From assembly GCA_036867785.1 (NCBI GenBank), contig CP145418.1:992001-1056000 (forward strand): a stretch of 64,000 bases of DNA. The letters run 5' to 3'. Source of the stretch: Plasmodiophora brassicae (lineage: Eukaryota; Endomyxa: Phytomyxea; Phytomyxea; Plasmodiophorida). The position numbers and the translations under genes are program-made. Below the pieces are notes generated by a model, which saw only the letters and a list, made by a program, of their open reading frames with translations, made no database searches and was not told the origin of the DNA. This document shows positions 8,567-20,113 of the stretch, piece after piece. Each line of letters starts with the position of its first letter. Within the stretch, counting starts at the first letter, position 1.

Positions 8567-10045
8567 ATGGCTTCGTTAGCAACGGCACGAGGGGTCGCCG
8601 ACGTATGCCTCATTGTTCTAGTGACATTCGTGGTGCCGATCCATTCCGGCTCCGTCGACGGAAGCTGTCCGCCCGCTCGACAATGCTCGTCGTCGTCGAG
8701 CGCGCATCAGGTTCGTGGCCCGCAACTGGATCCGTCCGGCACGAACCCCATGCCGTACAATGGCATGTATTACTTCGCGACTTGGTCGCCGTATTTCCAC
8801 GGCAACGTCTTGCATTGGATGCCTTCCGCCGCTGACTATCCTACACTCCAGCCACCAGCAGCTGCAACACGGCCACCGGTGTCGATGCTTCCACCCAACC
8901 CGCAGTCCATGCCCTACCAGTGGGCATCTTCTCAGGCACCGCCGACGACGACTGGTCTGCCTTCGGTTGACTTATCGAACAACTTTGGCAACCCTGGCGA
9001 TGAAACGAAACCGCCGGCAGCGAGTTCATATCAGAATCAGCACGGATTGTATTCGCCAATGTCGTCCCCGGCATCGATGAGTGCATCTGCGACTCCCACA
9101 ACGATGTCGTACATGAATATGATGCAAATGTTGCTAGATGGCCGGCCATTATCTCTGCCCTCGTCATCGACGCCGATGTCGCACGGCTCTACGGGTGGCA
9201 GGCGCTCGAATGAGGAATCGTTTCCGACGAGTCAAGTCTCGCCAGGGCAAACCCCATGGTCCACTCCTGGTCCCGATCTGCCTCCAATTGCCCACAGCTA
9301 CCATGACCCGCTGCAGGGCCCCCGCCCGGCTCGTGATGAACCGGCCGTACACCCTGACGACGCCATGCAAGCTTCTGCTGCGTCCGATGACCTGCACTCT
9401 GGGCAGGCTTCATCGTGGGGAGATATGGGCCCTGCGTACCGCTCTGGCCTGCCTCCGTACATATTTCATGAACATCTAGGCGTTGATCCCAGTGGTCACC
9501 AGGTTCGTCCGGCACCCGAGATGCCTGTCAGGCGTGGCAAATCGAAAGGACAAGGCCCGGCGGATGGTGTCAAGCGCGGCAAGCGACGCCATGCCAACGA
9601 TGCCCAACCGCGTCCAGCACGGAACAGGCGCCGCACGGATCGTCCCCATCCAGGTACCATCATGACGGAAGATCGTCCAGAAATGGCAGCGACGTCGAAT
9701 GCGATCGGGGACACTGCTGCAGATCGGACCAGTGATGGATCAGCGGGGCCAGTCGTCGCCACCGAAGCGACGAGTGCGGGCGAGGAGTTCGATAGGGAGA
9801 CATGGCTTAAAATCGCCTTCGCTGCTATCCTTCAAGATCCATCTTCGCTAGCCGCGATGTGCCCGTATTGTGACTACCAACACCGTTCGAGGTCTGTCGT
9901 CAAGGCACATCTCCATAGGCATATGCCTGTCAGGACCAAGCGTTACAGCTGTGACGTCTGCGACAAATGGTTCATGACACGTGGTGGAAGGTCAAGGCAC
10001 CAGAAATCCAAGTCCCACGCGGCCAGGGCCGCCCTGGCCGCCTAG
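8567..10045 (+). CDS. Secreted C2H2 zinc-finger protein, copy 2
   Basis: An intronless gene of 492 residues from the ATG at 8567; the frame is open back to 8387 but only this start gives a clean signal peptide (VADVCLIVLVTFVVPIHSGS). The middle is rich in Pro, Ser, Met and Gln with several PPxxMPYxW-like runs and the family SYHDPL motif. A long basic segment (RRGKSKGQ, RGKRRH, ARNRRRTDRPHP) is a likely bipartite nuclear signal. The acidic EEFDRETWLKIAF block precedes two fingers: CPYC-x12-HLHRH and CDVC-x12-HQKSKSH, joined by MPVRTKRYS. Finger linker, basic block and spacing match copies 1 and 3, whereas the middle diverges strongly, consistent with rapid evolution. No cytoplasmic function is suggested by the sequence. 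Confidence 0.82.
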   Translation: MASLATARGVADVCLIVLVTFVVPIHSGSVDGSCPPARQCSSSSSAHQVRGPQLDPSGTNPMPYNGMYYFATWSPYFHGNVLHWMPSAADYPTLQPPAAATRPPVSMLPPNPQSMPYQWASSQAPPTTTGLPSVDLSNNFGNPGDETKPPAASSYQNQHGLYSPMSSPASMSASATPTTMSYMNMMQMLLDGRPLSLPSSSTPMSHGSTGGRRSNEESFPTSQVSPGQTPWSTPGPDLPPIAHSYHDPLQGPRPARDEPAVHPDDAMQASAASDDLHSGQASSWGDMGPAYRSGLPPYIFHEHLGVDPSGHQVRPAPEMPVRRGKSKGQGPADGVKRGKRRHANDAQPRPARNRRRTDRPHPGTIMTEDRPEMAATSNAIGDTAADRTSDGSAGPVVATEATSAGEEFDRETWLKIAFAAILQDPSSLAAMCPYCDYQHRSRSVVKAHLHRHMPVRTKRYSCDVCDKWFMTRGGRSRHQKSKSHAARAALAA

Positions 10046-10244
10046 TCCCATCGACCTTCCCACAGGCCTCAACGATCCGTTCTCATCGTTCCCAAACAAA
10101 TACATTCGCGACTTGCTGGGAACGCCGGATCGGGTCACCGCGCCATAGAACAGCGACTGGACTGAAACGGGCCCCCTTCCTACAGCTGTCCTCGTTCGGA
10201 TCGGCAAAGCGCAGCGCAAACCCACGGCCGCCGGGGCGTTAGCG

Positions 10245-11588
10245 ATGATGACCAAGGGGGGCGGTTTCGTGTTCCTCGCCATTCTACTGGCATCCGTGTC
10301 GCCTATCGAATGCGGCTCCGTTGCCGGCGACGACACTACTGCTCCACTGCCGTCGTCGTCATCGTCGTCTCCGGCCGCTCAGCACGTTTCGCATGGGCAA
10401 CATGGCGGCGCTACGATCGCCGGAGTAAACCGCGATGGGAACGCCCACGTTCCTGTACCGTTCGAACACGCCGACCTTCGCCAGCACGCATCGAGCTCAT
10501 CGGCGCCGTTACCAGCAACAACGGTGGGCGCGTACGAGACGTCTCTGGTGACGGTCCGACCGTGGTCACCGCCGCTCCCTTCAGCGACCTTCTCGATGCA
10601 GGCGACGGTCTTCGACTGTTTGGGTATCGACGACCCGCCCATGCAATCACTTGGAACCAGTCGCCATATGGCCCAGGGAACAGCGCCGATCCCGATTGCG
10701 CCTCGTACACAGGAAATATGGATTCCCGATCCGCCTCCGGGTTCTGATGCCACTAGCGGTCCTGACCCCTCGTCTATGCTGTCGGCAATGGCCAGCTGTG
10801 CCGGTTTCGACCCGGTTGTCCAAGCCGACGAGCTGACGTATTCGTCGGCAGCGCCCGACGAATTTGATTCGACTGCGCTGTGGGAATTCATGAACTCTCT
10901 GTCCCGTTCCTGTGATGCCTCCTACACTTCTCCTGGTGGAGCGGTCGCCAGCGATACCATGTTTCTCCATCGTTCGATACCAGAGGAATCTTCCAGCAGT
11001 GATCAACCTGTGCTAAACCTCATTGCAGAACGGTTGCGTACGAAAGCTCCCACCAGGGGCAAACGATCACGGCAGCAGCCGCGGGCGTCGAAGAGACGCT
11101 GCAAGACACGTCGAGTGGAAGATGGCGCAGAGGTGGCAGCAACGCCGGATACGAATGCTTCCGTTGGTGAGCCCGCGACTGAGCAAGCCAGCGCGCCCAT
11201 GCAGAAAGGAACAACGGAGGGTTCTCCCGGGCAGGCGCCAACAGACGTCTCTTACCCGGACGAGCATGGAACGGAAGGATCAGTGGCCAGTTCAGACGCT
11301 GTGAATCCCAATACCGAGGATCATTTCGATGAGCAGGAATGGGTTCGCCAGACAATTGCGTCTATCGTTCCAGATCCAACCACGTCGATGCTAAAGTGCC
11401 CACACTGTTCTTATGTACGTCGTCACGCATCTGCTATCAAGTCACATGTCCTGGTGCATATGCCGGTCAGGGTCAGACGCTACCATTGCGGGCCCTGTAA
11501 CAAATGGTTCCTGCACAATCGTGACTTCCAACGGCACGAGTCGACGCGGTCACACGTTGCCAAGGCCTCCATGACTGACAAGGTCTGA
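10245..11588 (+). CDS. Secreted C2H2 zinc-finger protein, copy 3
   Basis: An intronless gene of 447 residues starting at a double ATG. The signal peptide core is GGFVFLAILLASVSPIECGS followed by VAG. The low-complexity middle is Ser/Ala/Pro-rich. A strong basic cluster (TRGKRSRQQ, SKRRCKTRR) lies at about residues 270-290. The HFDEQEWVRQTI block precedes the fingers CPHC-x12-HVLVH and CGPC-x12-HESTRSH, with linker MPVRVRRYH. It lacks an obvious SYHDPL motif. The finger region is closest to copy 1. A polyadenylation-like AATAAA follows 35 nt after the stop. Confidence 0.82.
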   Translation: MMTKGGGFVFLAILLASVSPIECGSVAGDDTTAPLPSSSSSSPAAQHVSHGQHGGATIAGVNRDGNAHVPVPFEHADLRQHASSSSAPLPATTVGAYETSLVTVRPWSPPLPSATFSMQATVFDCLGIDDPPMQSLGTSRHMAQGTAPIPIAPRTQEIWIPDPPPGSDATSGPDPSSMLSAMASCAGFDPVVQADELTYSSAAPDEFDSTALWEFMNSLSRSCDASYTSPGGAVASDTMFLHRSIPEESSSSDQPVLNLIAERLRTKAPTRGKRSRQQPRASKRRCKTRRVEDGAEVAATPDTNASVGEPATEQASAPMQKGTTEGSPGQAPTDVSYPDEHGTEGSVASSDAVNPNTEDHFDEQEWVRQTIASIVPDPTTSMLKCPHCSYVRRHASAIKSHVLVHMPVRVRRYHCGPCNKWFLHNRDFQRHESTRSHVAKASMTDKV

Positions 11589-11622
11589 CCTGCCCTCGGC
11601 CGATCATCTCCTGTTGATGCCA

Positions 11623-11628
11623 ATAAAT
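11623..11628 (+). terminator. Polyadenylation-like signal AATAAA
   Basis: AATAAA 35 nt after the stop of zinc-finger copy 3, the expected position for a 3'-end processing signal. Confidence 0.4.
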
Positions 11629-11808
11629 GCACGTACTACATAGGTAGGTAGTGGTGAATATAGTTATTTGAATTCGCGTCGCCGCGCAAGCGCTGGTGTT
11701 TCTCAGGCCTTGCCCCTCAACGTACCACAGCATTGCGACTCTGTGACGTGACCACAAGGACCACGAACTGCCTTCGTCTCTGCCCACTTTTAGCGAACGT
11801 CGGCGGCC

Positions 11809-13472
11809 ATGGCAGATTCCGCTAGGTGTGCTGCCCCTTGGTCGTCTGATTGCACACACTCCACTGATTGTCGCGCTTGACGGCAGGGAGGGCGCTGACG
11901 ACGACGCGTACAGTGACGACTTCGAATTCGGAAACGGTGATCTCGGTCATGTGGTGACGGAGGCACCATCCACTGTAATCCCTGGATCGGGCCATCCGCA
12001 GCACAAATCGCCAGTTAGTCGCAAAGCTTGGCGCCCAAAGCCACCGTCGAAGAGCCGCGGCGCGAAACATGTAAAACCTGGTTGGCGTCTTCCGAACCCG
12101 CCGCTTCGTTCTACTGCTGGTGGGCGACATATGCCCGCCTCCGGCTATCGAATGCGATCATTGGACAGTGCGGCAACCGCTCCTGAAGGTCAGAACCGCC
12201 CAGGTTGATGGGTCTATCGAGCGTTAACTTACACGGCGAACAGCATCGGCGAAGTTCGAGTTAAACCAGGCTCTGAAGCAACTACGATTGGAGAGAAAGG
12301 TAAGCCAACGGAAGGACCAACACGTACAGAATGGTAACAAGTTCGGGTTTGACAGGAGAACGAGCGCCTGCGAGTAATGCTGGAAACGACGATTCGACAG
12401 GAGCGAATCGTGGAGATCGAGAACGAACGGGCGGACTGGCAGCGCCAGCTGAAGGAATGTAAGACTGAGATAAAGACCCTGAAGGCGGTACGGGCCCATT
12501 CCTCTGATTGGATGCCTTACCCAATACAATCTCGCGGTTCAGGAGGTTCGCCATCAACAGCAAGTCATTCAGGAGTTGGAGGCATCACAGGTGGAGTACC
12601 CGGAGCGACTGGCGGCGATGAGCAAAGAAGTTCGCGTGGCCAGGGACAAGAGCGCTGAGGTGGCCGCCTTGCATCGCGAGGACCAGAGAACCATCCGGTC
12701 GCAGCACGACAAGATCTGCCAGGTCAGAGCGATGACCGGACGGCCCGGTTCTGGTTCTGATAATGTCTTGCCCTGGTTTCCAGCTTCAGAAACAGGTTCA
12801 AAAGTCGATAACGGCCTTGAAGAAGGCGTCGCATGGGTCGGACCCTGATGAACTAGAGCAGGAACGCGCAGACAGAGCCGCCTCTGAAAACGTAAAGCTC
12901 TGCCCGCGTTCAGTAACGGTCGTATGATAACATTGTCAAAAGGCATTGCGCCAGCAGATCATCGAATTAAAGAGCAGCCTGCATCAGGAGCAGCGTCGCG
13001 TTCGCCGGGCGTCCACGACGTTACGAACTCAGAGAGAAAGCTTTGAAGGTGGCAGACGTTCCCAGGTGGTCACGCAGTTCAGTTGATAATGTGGGCTGTG
13101 CGATTAGGAGAAATCATTCGCCTCAGTCGACTGCTGAAGGAGAAGGATAAGGCCATTACGCAGAATGCTCAGCGAATCGAAGCGATTCGCAGGAGTGCGC
13201 CGGCTGGCATCTGGCCACACGTTGAAGACAGTCCAAACCAGCCCGACGTCGAGGTCGCAACCCCCCGTGACGGTGATGATGACGACGACGGCGACGCCAG
13301 TACCGAAAGTATGTCTCACCTTGGGCCCCGAACGCTTTGGGGACATAACTTAAAGCGACGAGCAGAGCGTATAGTTGTCGTCGAATCTGCATTCGTTTCA
13401 CAATCTGGCAAAGATGACGAAGAGGCCGCCTTTGAATACGAACCCGACTTCGACGTGGAGTCCGATAGCTAA
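11809..13472 (+). CDS. LCA5-like: Lebercilin-like ciliary coiled-coil protein
   Basis: Eight exons give 421 residues: 11809-11825, 11887-12188, 12244-12299, 12356-12487, 12543-12722, 12784-12891, 12943-13048 and 13108-13472. Introns are 51-61 nt and all frames join. The start has a good context (GGCCATGG) and begins MADSAREGADDDAYSDDFEF, with the acidic SDDFE element common near the start of ciliary proteins. The central coiled coil (about residues 120-310) carries DWQRQLKECKTEIKTLK and ends EIIRLSRLLKEKDKAI, which align with the start and end of the lebercilin domain of LCA5. LCA5 proteins bind microtubules and intraflagellar-transport parts at the ciliary base. The C-terminus is acidic (EYEPDFDVESDS). 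Convergent with WDR7. Confidence 0.7.
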
Positions 13473-13578
13473 GCCATTTCCTCAACTTCAATCGCAGGCT
13501 ATACAATACCTTGTATGCGTCAGGATAGAGCAAGTGCTTGGGACGAAACAGAATATTATGAGTGTTGTACAATAAGCA

Positions 13579-16500
13579 CTATTGCTGTGGCGCGAACCGA
13601 CAGATGGATCGATCCTGTCGAACCAGTTCAATGGCCTCGTCAGTCCAGGTCAACGAGATGTTCTGCATTCGCTCCGATGGCGAATACTGTGATGGATCAC
13701 CGATCGGAGCCACGTTGAAGACACGCGACTCGTTCGCTGACAGACCCAGCATGTTGCTTATTAACCGGGGCGGCGTGTTCAACCTCCACAAACGAACGGT
13801 TGGTGTCTCTTCACTCGCTGAATAGGAAGCCAACATTGTTCCCGTAGGGTCGAACGTGATGGCGTCAACGGCAGCGGTATGCCCTTCGAAAATTTTCCGT
13901 CGGGTCGCGCTTCGGACGTCGTAGACGGCAATCTGTCTGCCATCGGCACCAACAACGCCACAGATGTGCGCCGTGTTGTGCAATGTCACACCCGGATACT
14001 TGCGAGCCAGCATATGGAGAACAGCAGTGCCAGGGCGGACCAGATTTCGACGGATAAGAGGCCTGTGAGTGACCAGTGAATAAGGAGATGCCATTTGGAT
14101 GAGGAGACCGAATCCCACTCTGTCGGATCGAGGCATTTGACAATTACGTCAACGGCGGTATGCAAAATGTCAGTGGCTGAAAGTAGAGTCGATGGGTACT
14201 TGCGGACCAGGTCTCGTATGATGAGCAGCGCCGCAGCACTGGTTGACGATGAAAACTAGACGTAAATAAGCAACGTGTTTCACATCGACGAGCACGAGCC
14301 ATGAACCTGCGACGGATGTTGTGCAATATACGCCATGGTCATCACCAGAAGCGCAGGATTCAACGCGCCAACTTCAAGAAGGGCTCGATTATAGGCATGT
14401 CGCGCTGCGGACGTCCCAGGTTCTCGTTCGCGTTGACTTAGAACAAAAAGACAGGTCATAACACGCGACGCGCCGTTCAAGTAGGGTTGCCAGTGGCGAC
14501 TGCACGACAGAGCACATCAGGGCCAGAAAGGGAGCGCCGCTTTGCGTACCTAATCCACTTACATGCCTTTCCCGATAAGGTCGGCAGCAAGAGAAGAACG
14601 AACTGGGTCGTCAATTTTACTCTCAAGAACGCCTACCAAGAGACCGGTGATGGACGTTGCGACGGCTGGTTTGAGCGTATGCCCGTGATGCACGCAAAGA
14701 ATGCAAAGGACCATCGCTGCTATCAAGTTCTCGTCAGATTGTGAGAGAAACTCGAGCTACAATGAAGACACTTAGCGAATCGTTACAATTACAGGAGGGG
14801 GTCCAGATGGAAAAATGCTTACTTTGGATGGAGAATCGTTGGACGCGTAATCCCGACTAATTGCCCGTGAGGGAAACGGCGGCGTCATTGTAGAGCCAGC
14901 TGACATCTGCGTGTTGACGAACACAGCAGACCAGTAGTTGAATTCTTGTTGTCTTCGTCTGTCGGACATTCTCACGATTGCACTCTGCAACAGCAACCTT
15001 GCGGCCACGTGAACGTCTTCAACGGGATGCAAACTGAATGCAGATAGCACCTGAAACAAGCATTAAGCCCATGCACAGGACTGTCAGAGAGAACCTGTAA
15101 ACGTACGCGTAGCGCAGGCTCCTTATATGATGGTAGCGCATCAGGTAAAAGGACTCCATAATTTGCCAGAAGGCGCGAGAACAAAGACTGATCGATTGTG
15201 AACCCTGTTGACATCTGGTAACAAGCGTACAACGATGTCACAACAGTGCAGTGCAACATAAAACTCGCTAACACTCCACGTACCAGAGGCATGTATAGGG
15301 TATTGATGTACAGGGAATGCAATGCAGTAAACCTGTGTGAGAACCGCCATCGCGAGGTCGTTTTCCACGGTGAAGGAAGTAAAAGTGTAACCGAAAAAGG
15401 CCCTACAAGTACGGTTTGAGTGCAGGGCAGATCGATTTACAAACCTCTCGTCATACGTTGTTGGTTGTAAACGCCCGTTTGACATGCATGTGCAGATACG
15501 GTGCCAAATGCAGCATGACAGAGCTGAGCAGTCGTTCCGCATGCGATGACTTCAACTGGATCGAAAAGACCAAGACGATCTGCGAGCTGAGAATCGAGGT
15601 CTGGATCAAGCGTCCAGTCAAGCAGAAGTGAAATGGCACTCCGCAACGAGTCGTCCATAACAGCGACGGTGGTAAACTCGCTTGTGGAATCGAGGGAATC
15701 GTTGCGACTAGACCGCCTGTAGCCATCGACATCGGGAGCTTCCTCAGCGACCTTGAAGTGTGTCACGTGCAAGGCTAGAGCTCGGCACAGGTCGACGGTA
15801 AAGACTGAGGCACTCATCGAAGAATGGATTGACTGCAGCTGATTGAACACGGGCACATTTTCTGTTGGGCCACTGCTAGGAAATGCCCATTGCGAAAGGC
15901 ATCGTGCGCTACAAAACTCCCGTGCGCTCTTCCCGTTTAAGACCCGATCGAGGCACCCGCTTGTTGTATCCCATACAAACAGGGTTCCATCGTCGACAAC
16001 AGCAATAGTATAGTTAGCGCGGTCCGCCCAGTCGGATCGCAGGAAACTGTCCACATCATAAGTCAAACGACGACATGACGTTACTCGTCGTGATACCTGA
16101 TGACAGGTCGGCCATGCCCATGTGCTACAAGAAGACACGACGCAAACGTGCAGTCGTAAACTGAAAAAGCATTATCTGCCGAAATCGCTGCAACACGTGA
16201 CGCAGAAACGTGAATAAAACGCAGAACAGGTCCACAATGCGAATTGTCGAATTGACAAATTCTGCCATAATAGTACACCATCAGGGGAAACTGCGTTGCG
16301 ACGCGCCTACGATGCACGCACCTTGTCTTTGTTTTCAATGACCAGAGCGTGACGAACCCGTCGTCGCTGCCTGCTAAAAGCAGATCGCTGGATGTTGTCA
16401 GGGCAGTCACCGATGATTTACGGCCTCTGATGACGCTCACTCCTTTCTGCATGAGAGGCTGCACGCGAATTTGACCATCATCTACAGACAGTCGCTTAAC

Positions 16501-17876
16501 AAAGCGACATTTGCTAATACTCACGGCTTACTATGCCCAGTCACAAGAGTTGGCAACGGATTCGTGAACATGCAGAACGCCGTGATGAAGCCCGTTGACG
16601 GAAACAGAGACGTCATATCGGTGATCCGAGGAGTCATTTGGGACAGGTCATATTCAACAACCATTCCCGATGGCATATGGTCGCCTCCGACGATAACCAG
16701 GTGACCTCTTGATGGAACGCATACAGTACTGTGGATCGACAAGCGTCGAGAGCCAGAAAGACGAGCCACTGCATGGCTGAACCCGGGATGTCTCCCCTCG
16801 AGATTAAATAGTTCCCCATCGTTAACAATGTCCACAGCAGCGCTGCGTTCATGCGTGATAGCAACACGGTTTGCATCACAAAAGATTACCGACGAAAGGT
16901 CATCGTCGAGACCATCCTTTGATAACACTTGGCGAAATGAAAGCGAAGTCCAATCCATCTCATAAATATTCACGGAACTGTTACACAAGACGGCAAAAGC
17001 ATTGTTCCAAGCAGAAGCAGCCAGCGATATGGGCATTCCCTGGATGTCCAACTCGAACCGTAGAGGGGGCTCGGCCAGCATCAAAGTCCAAATGTAGATC
17101 CGGGCACGAGTCAGGACGACAAGTCGGAAATCGCGTTCGACCAGAAGTGCAGAATCGACAACAGGCTCGTCATGATCGATTGCCTTTACGATCGATAGGC
17201 TCCCTCTATAGCCTACCGTGCGCGTCAGCACAACGAGCAACAGCACGACGCCGAACACTCCTCCAAACCTTCGCCAAGCCCGACTCGAAGGACGAACACT
17301 TGAGTGGCCGTTTGTGCCCGCGGAGTGCAGACCGCAAACACAAACGGATCGCTTCGAGTCGCCTGATACACTTCGATCCTTGCCGCCCATATCGACAGCA
17401 GCTGGACCGAAATAATCGCGTCGCCGTTCAAACCTGGTACGCTCAGTCACACATCACGACTGAACGCGCATATTAATAATTCAACAGAACGTACATTCAT
17501 GGACACTGACGAGACCATCCTGGTATGCAGCAATGAAGAGCCGTGTGTCTCCAAACTGAAAGATGCAGACGGCGGTGATGGCAACGGCAGCATCGATTCG
17601 CCCAACCACAACAGCAACCGGTTTATATCGATCGTCGGCGTTGTTCTCCATGTCGGTCATCTGCAATTCCAGATTGCGCTCCAATACCGTCCTCGAGGTC
17701 GGCGACGCCGCCCGGTCACGCGACCGGCTCCATTTGGGCTTCCGCCACAGGACCAACTGGCCGGATACGGATCCAGTCACCAGCGTATCGGGCGTCGCGC
17801 TGGCACAGGTGGCGACGTGCTCGGGCGCTCCGCACCAGACGACGAACGGCACCACCAACGATTCCGCGTCCACCAT
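13579..17876 (-). CDS. WDR7: WDR7 / rabconnectin-3 beta, V-ATPase regulator
   Basis: A multi-exon gene. The N-terminus (MVDAESLVVPFVVW, then VTGSVSGQLVLW) matches the WDR7 start, and the C-terminus has the family's last WD repeats (RRKIFEGHTAAVDAITFDPT, then MLASYSA; IWxTDEAIELV). Between them are GHLVIVGGDHMPSGMVV and DDGTLFVWDTTSGCLDRVL, also in family order. Verified introns: 17494-17435, 17268-17213, 16531-16482, 16321-16262, 16096-16047; further introns lie between 15437 and 14136 and are not fully resolved. WDR7 with DMXL proteins (rabconnectin-3/RAVE) promotes assembly and acidification activity of the V-ATPase on endosomes and lysosomes. The start at 17876 is fixed by the family's N-terminal pattern. 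The central low-similarity region between WD blocks is expected for this family. Confidence 0.8.
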
Positions 17877-18051
17877 CCCATTCCCGCACAAAATCCCAAA
17901 TGACCAGTGCAAACAACGCGGCACGGGAACCCACTGAGCATCCTTCAACGGTACACTAACTGCTGCACACAACTTACGAGGTGCCGCAAAGTGTGGGACG
18001 GGCACCGGACATCCTGGGCAGAGGGTGCTGTCTGTACTGGGGCCTGCACAC

Positions 18052-18527
18052 GGGGGCGGTCTGCCGGCAGCCGTCATCGGCACCTCTGTGCCGACGCGGC
18101 AGTATGTTGTGTTCTGTTCACAGCGTTCTTCCGACAGCCCTTCGTGGTCCTGTTCCACACCGCCGGGCTTCAATCCGTCAGGCGTTCGACACGACCATGG
18201 TCGTTGGAAGCGCTAACGGGAGCGAACAGGTCGCGTTGTACTTGTACCTGCAAACGCCATGTGCGGTGCAGAAGGTTAGAGGCGGAATCCTGCATCGAAG
18301 CCATCCTGTTCTATTGCGTGATTCACAAGAGCGAGTTCTCGTCCTGGCGACGTCCATTGTTCGTCGCTGACGGCATTGCCACTAATGCGAGCCAGCGAAC
18401 GAACCCAAACGTTGTCTCAGAGAGCGTCTTCGACGAGCTCTACAACGCCGTATCGTTGGATTCGTTTCAACGATTCCCGCTGACTGACGAATCCAATATG
18501 CTGCTACAGAACGGCTACGTACTATAG
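18052..18527 (+). pseudogene. Truncated copy of the adjacent 7TM-RGS gene
   Basis: The stretch aligns with pieces of the intact gene just downstream: first membrane segments (AVIG near 18072, VLFHTAGLQS), then, after a large internal deletion of the remaining membrane segments, the RGS portion (AESCIEAILFY, then FDELYNAVSLDSFQRFPLTD, ending MLLQNGYVL). No start codon is seen at the homologous position and the frame shifts. The 53-nt intron after CTTCAATCC is retained at the same place and same length as in the intact gene (18779-18831). It is therefore a DNA-level partial duplicate and not a retrocopy. Confidence 0.75.
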
Positions 18528-18619
18528 GTGAATGACTAATGAGGTACTAGAGACTGTATGCCGCGCAGTCAATCGTACAGAGACGTGGACTGGCCGGAAG
18601 GCCAAAGAGGCTGTTCGGC

Positions 18620-20062
18620 ATGGTTGATAGTCTATCAGCAGCGGTCATCGGCGTCTTCTGCGCCGATGCAATCGTGTGTTCCGTTCTCTTCATCGCGTTC
18701 TTCCGGCGTCGGTACCGCCAGCCGGTCAAACCCCGCCAGCCCCTGATTGTCCTGTTCTACACTGCTGGGCTTCAGCTCGTCGGCCAGCTTGCGGTAGTCT
18801 GGCCGATACGAACGCTAACGTATGCTTCCAGGTCCCTTATAACATTTACCTGCAATCCGTATCGTCGTCATGCGCATTGCAGGTCGTGTTCACCCAGATT
18901 CTGACACCGGTGCTGATGGACTGCGTCTTCATGCGATCTGTCCTCCTGTTCGCCAACTACCGCCTGACCCGCGCCAAGTCCATGGACCCATCAGTAGCGC
19001 CGTTCTTCGAAACGTGGCTGCTCCGGCATCACCATATCGTCATGGCGTTTCTGAAGAAGCATATGCTGCGGTGCATGGTCCTGATCCATATCACCGCCGG
19101 CACCCTGTCGTGTGCGCTGGAAGGCGTGTCCGACCCCAACTGCGCGTGTCCTGTTGGGATTAACGTTATGGACGCCTGGGTGTACTGCGAAGTAGGACTC
19201 TTTGTCATCGTTGCGTTCAACCTGAAGACCTGCAGAGACGGGTTTGGCATCAAGGTACCCTTGAACGTGCACTTGGACGTTATACATCGGTAACATTCTG
19301 CAGAGAGAGCTGATGTACTTGGGCATGGCCTATGTCGTCGGGATCGTATCCACGTTGGCCGTGATGGTGTTCGTAACCTCGAGTCAGTAGCGCCAAGTGC
19401 CCGCCGGGGATGTCTAACATATTGACGGTTACTCTACAGAAATGGTTGCTAACCTGTACTACTCGGTCATCATCTGGGTCGTTGAGCACGCTGTTCTGTA
19501 CATTGGGATCGTCGTACCGTTGCGAGCGTCGTATCGCGCAGTGTTCGACAGGGAGCGACACGCGTTCTCGTTGCAGGACATCCTGACGATGCCCGAAGGT
19601 CTAGCAGCATTGTCCAAGTTCCTGGAGGCTGAGTTCTGCATTGAGATCGTCCTGTTCTATCAGGCGGTTCAGAAGTTCAAGAGCGAGTTCACGCTGAACA
19701 GTAACGATATCGATGGGATCAACCGCAACAATCTGGCCGCCCGACGCGTATACGACAACTTTGTTAGTGACAATGGCCCCCTGCAAGTGAACTTGTCATC
19801 CGAGGCCCAGCAGAAGCTGGCAGTCGAATTCCAATCCATAACGCGACGTCGAGCATCGGAACAGGCTGGTGCAGTACAGGCAGGCGACGTAACGTCCGTT
19901 GTGGTTGATGGTGCCGGTGCTGGCCACGCCCAGACTCCTAACATGATCAAAGCGACCGTCTTCGATGATGCGTGGAAAGAGTTGTACAACGCCGTTTCGC
20001 TGGATTCGTTCCAGCGATTCTTGATGACAAATGAATCGCGAATGCTACTGCAGAACGGCTAA
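18620..20062 (+). CDS. Seven-transmembrane protein with C-terminal RGS domain
   Basis: Four exons (18620-18778, 18832-19254, 19304-19382, 19440-20062) encode 427 residues; introns are 53, 49 and 57 nt. Seven hydrophobic segments occupy about residues 8-240, for example VIGVFCADAIVCSVLFIAFF and LMYLGMAYVVGIVSTLAVMV. The C-terminal RGS domain begins SLQDILTMPEGLAALSKFLE and has EFCIEIVLFYQAVQKFK, and ends with LYNAVSLDSFQRFLMT. RGS domains speed GTP hydrolysis by G-alpha subunits. Receptor-RGS fusions of this layout are known in plants (AtRGS1) and several protists, where they set heterotrimeric G-protein activity in response to an external cue. A roughly 90-residue insertion lies inside the RGS domain. 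The sensed ligand cannot be deduced. Confidence 0.83.
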
Positions 20063-20103
20063 CCGACAAAGATGCCCAATCCGCGCCATGCGCAGACGGA
20101 TCG

Positions 20104-20109
20104 AATAAA
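20104..20109 (+). terminator. Polyadenylation-like signal AATAAA
   Basis: AATAAA lies 41 nt after the RGS stop, in the 51-bp gap between two convergent genes. Confidence 0.4.
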
Positions 20110-20113
20110 ATAG

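Noticed and set aside
17907-18527. A 206-codon plus-strand frame as a separate gene
   Set aside because: Only pieces match the neighbouring 7TM-RGS gene and the frame shifts between them, with the old intron read through. Better explained as a pseudogene.
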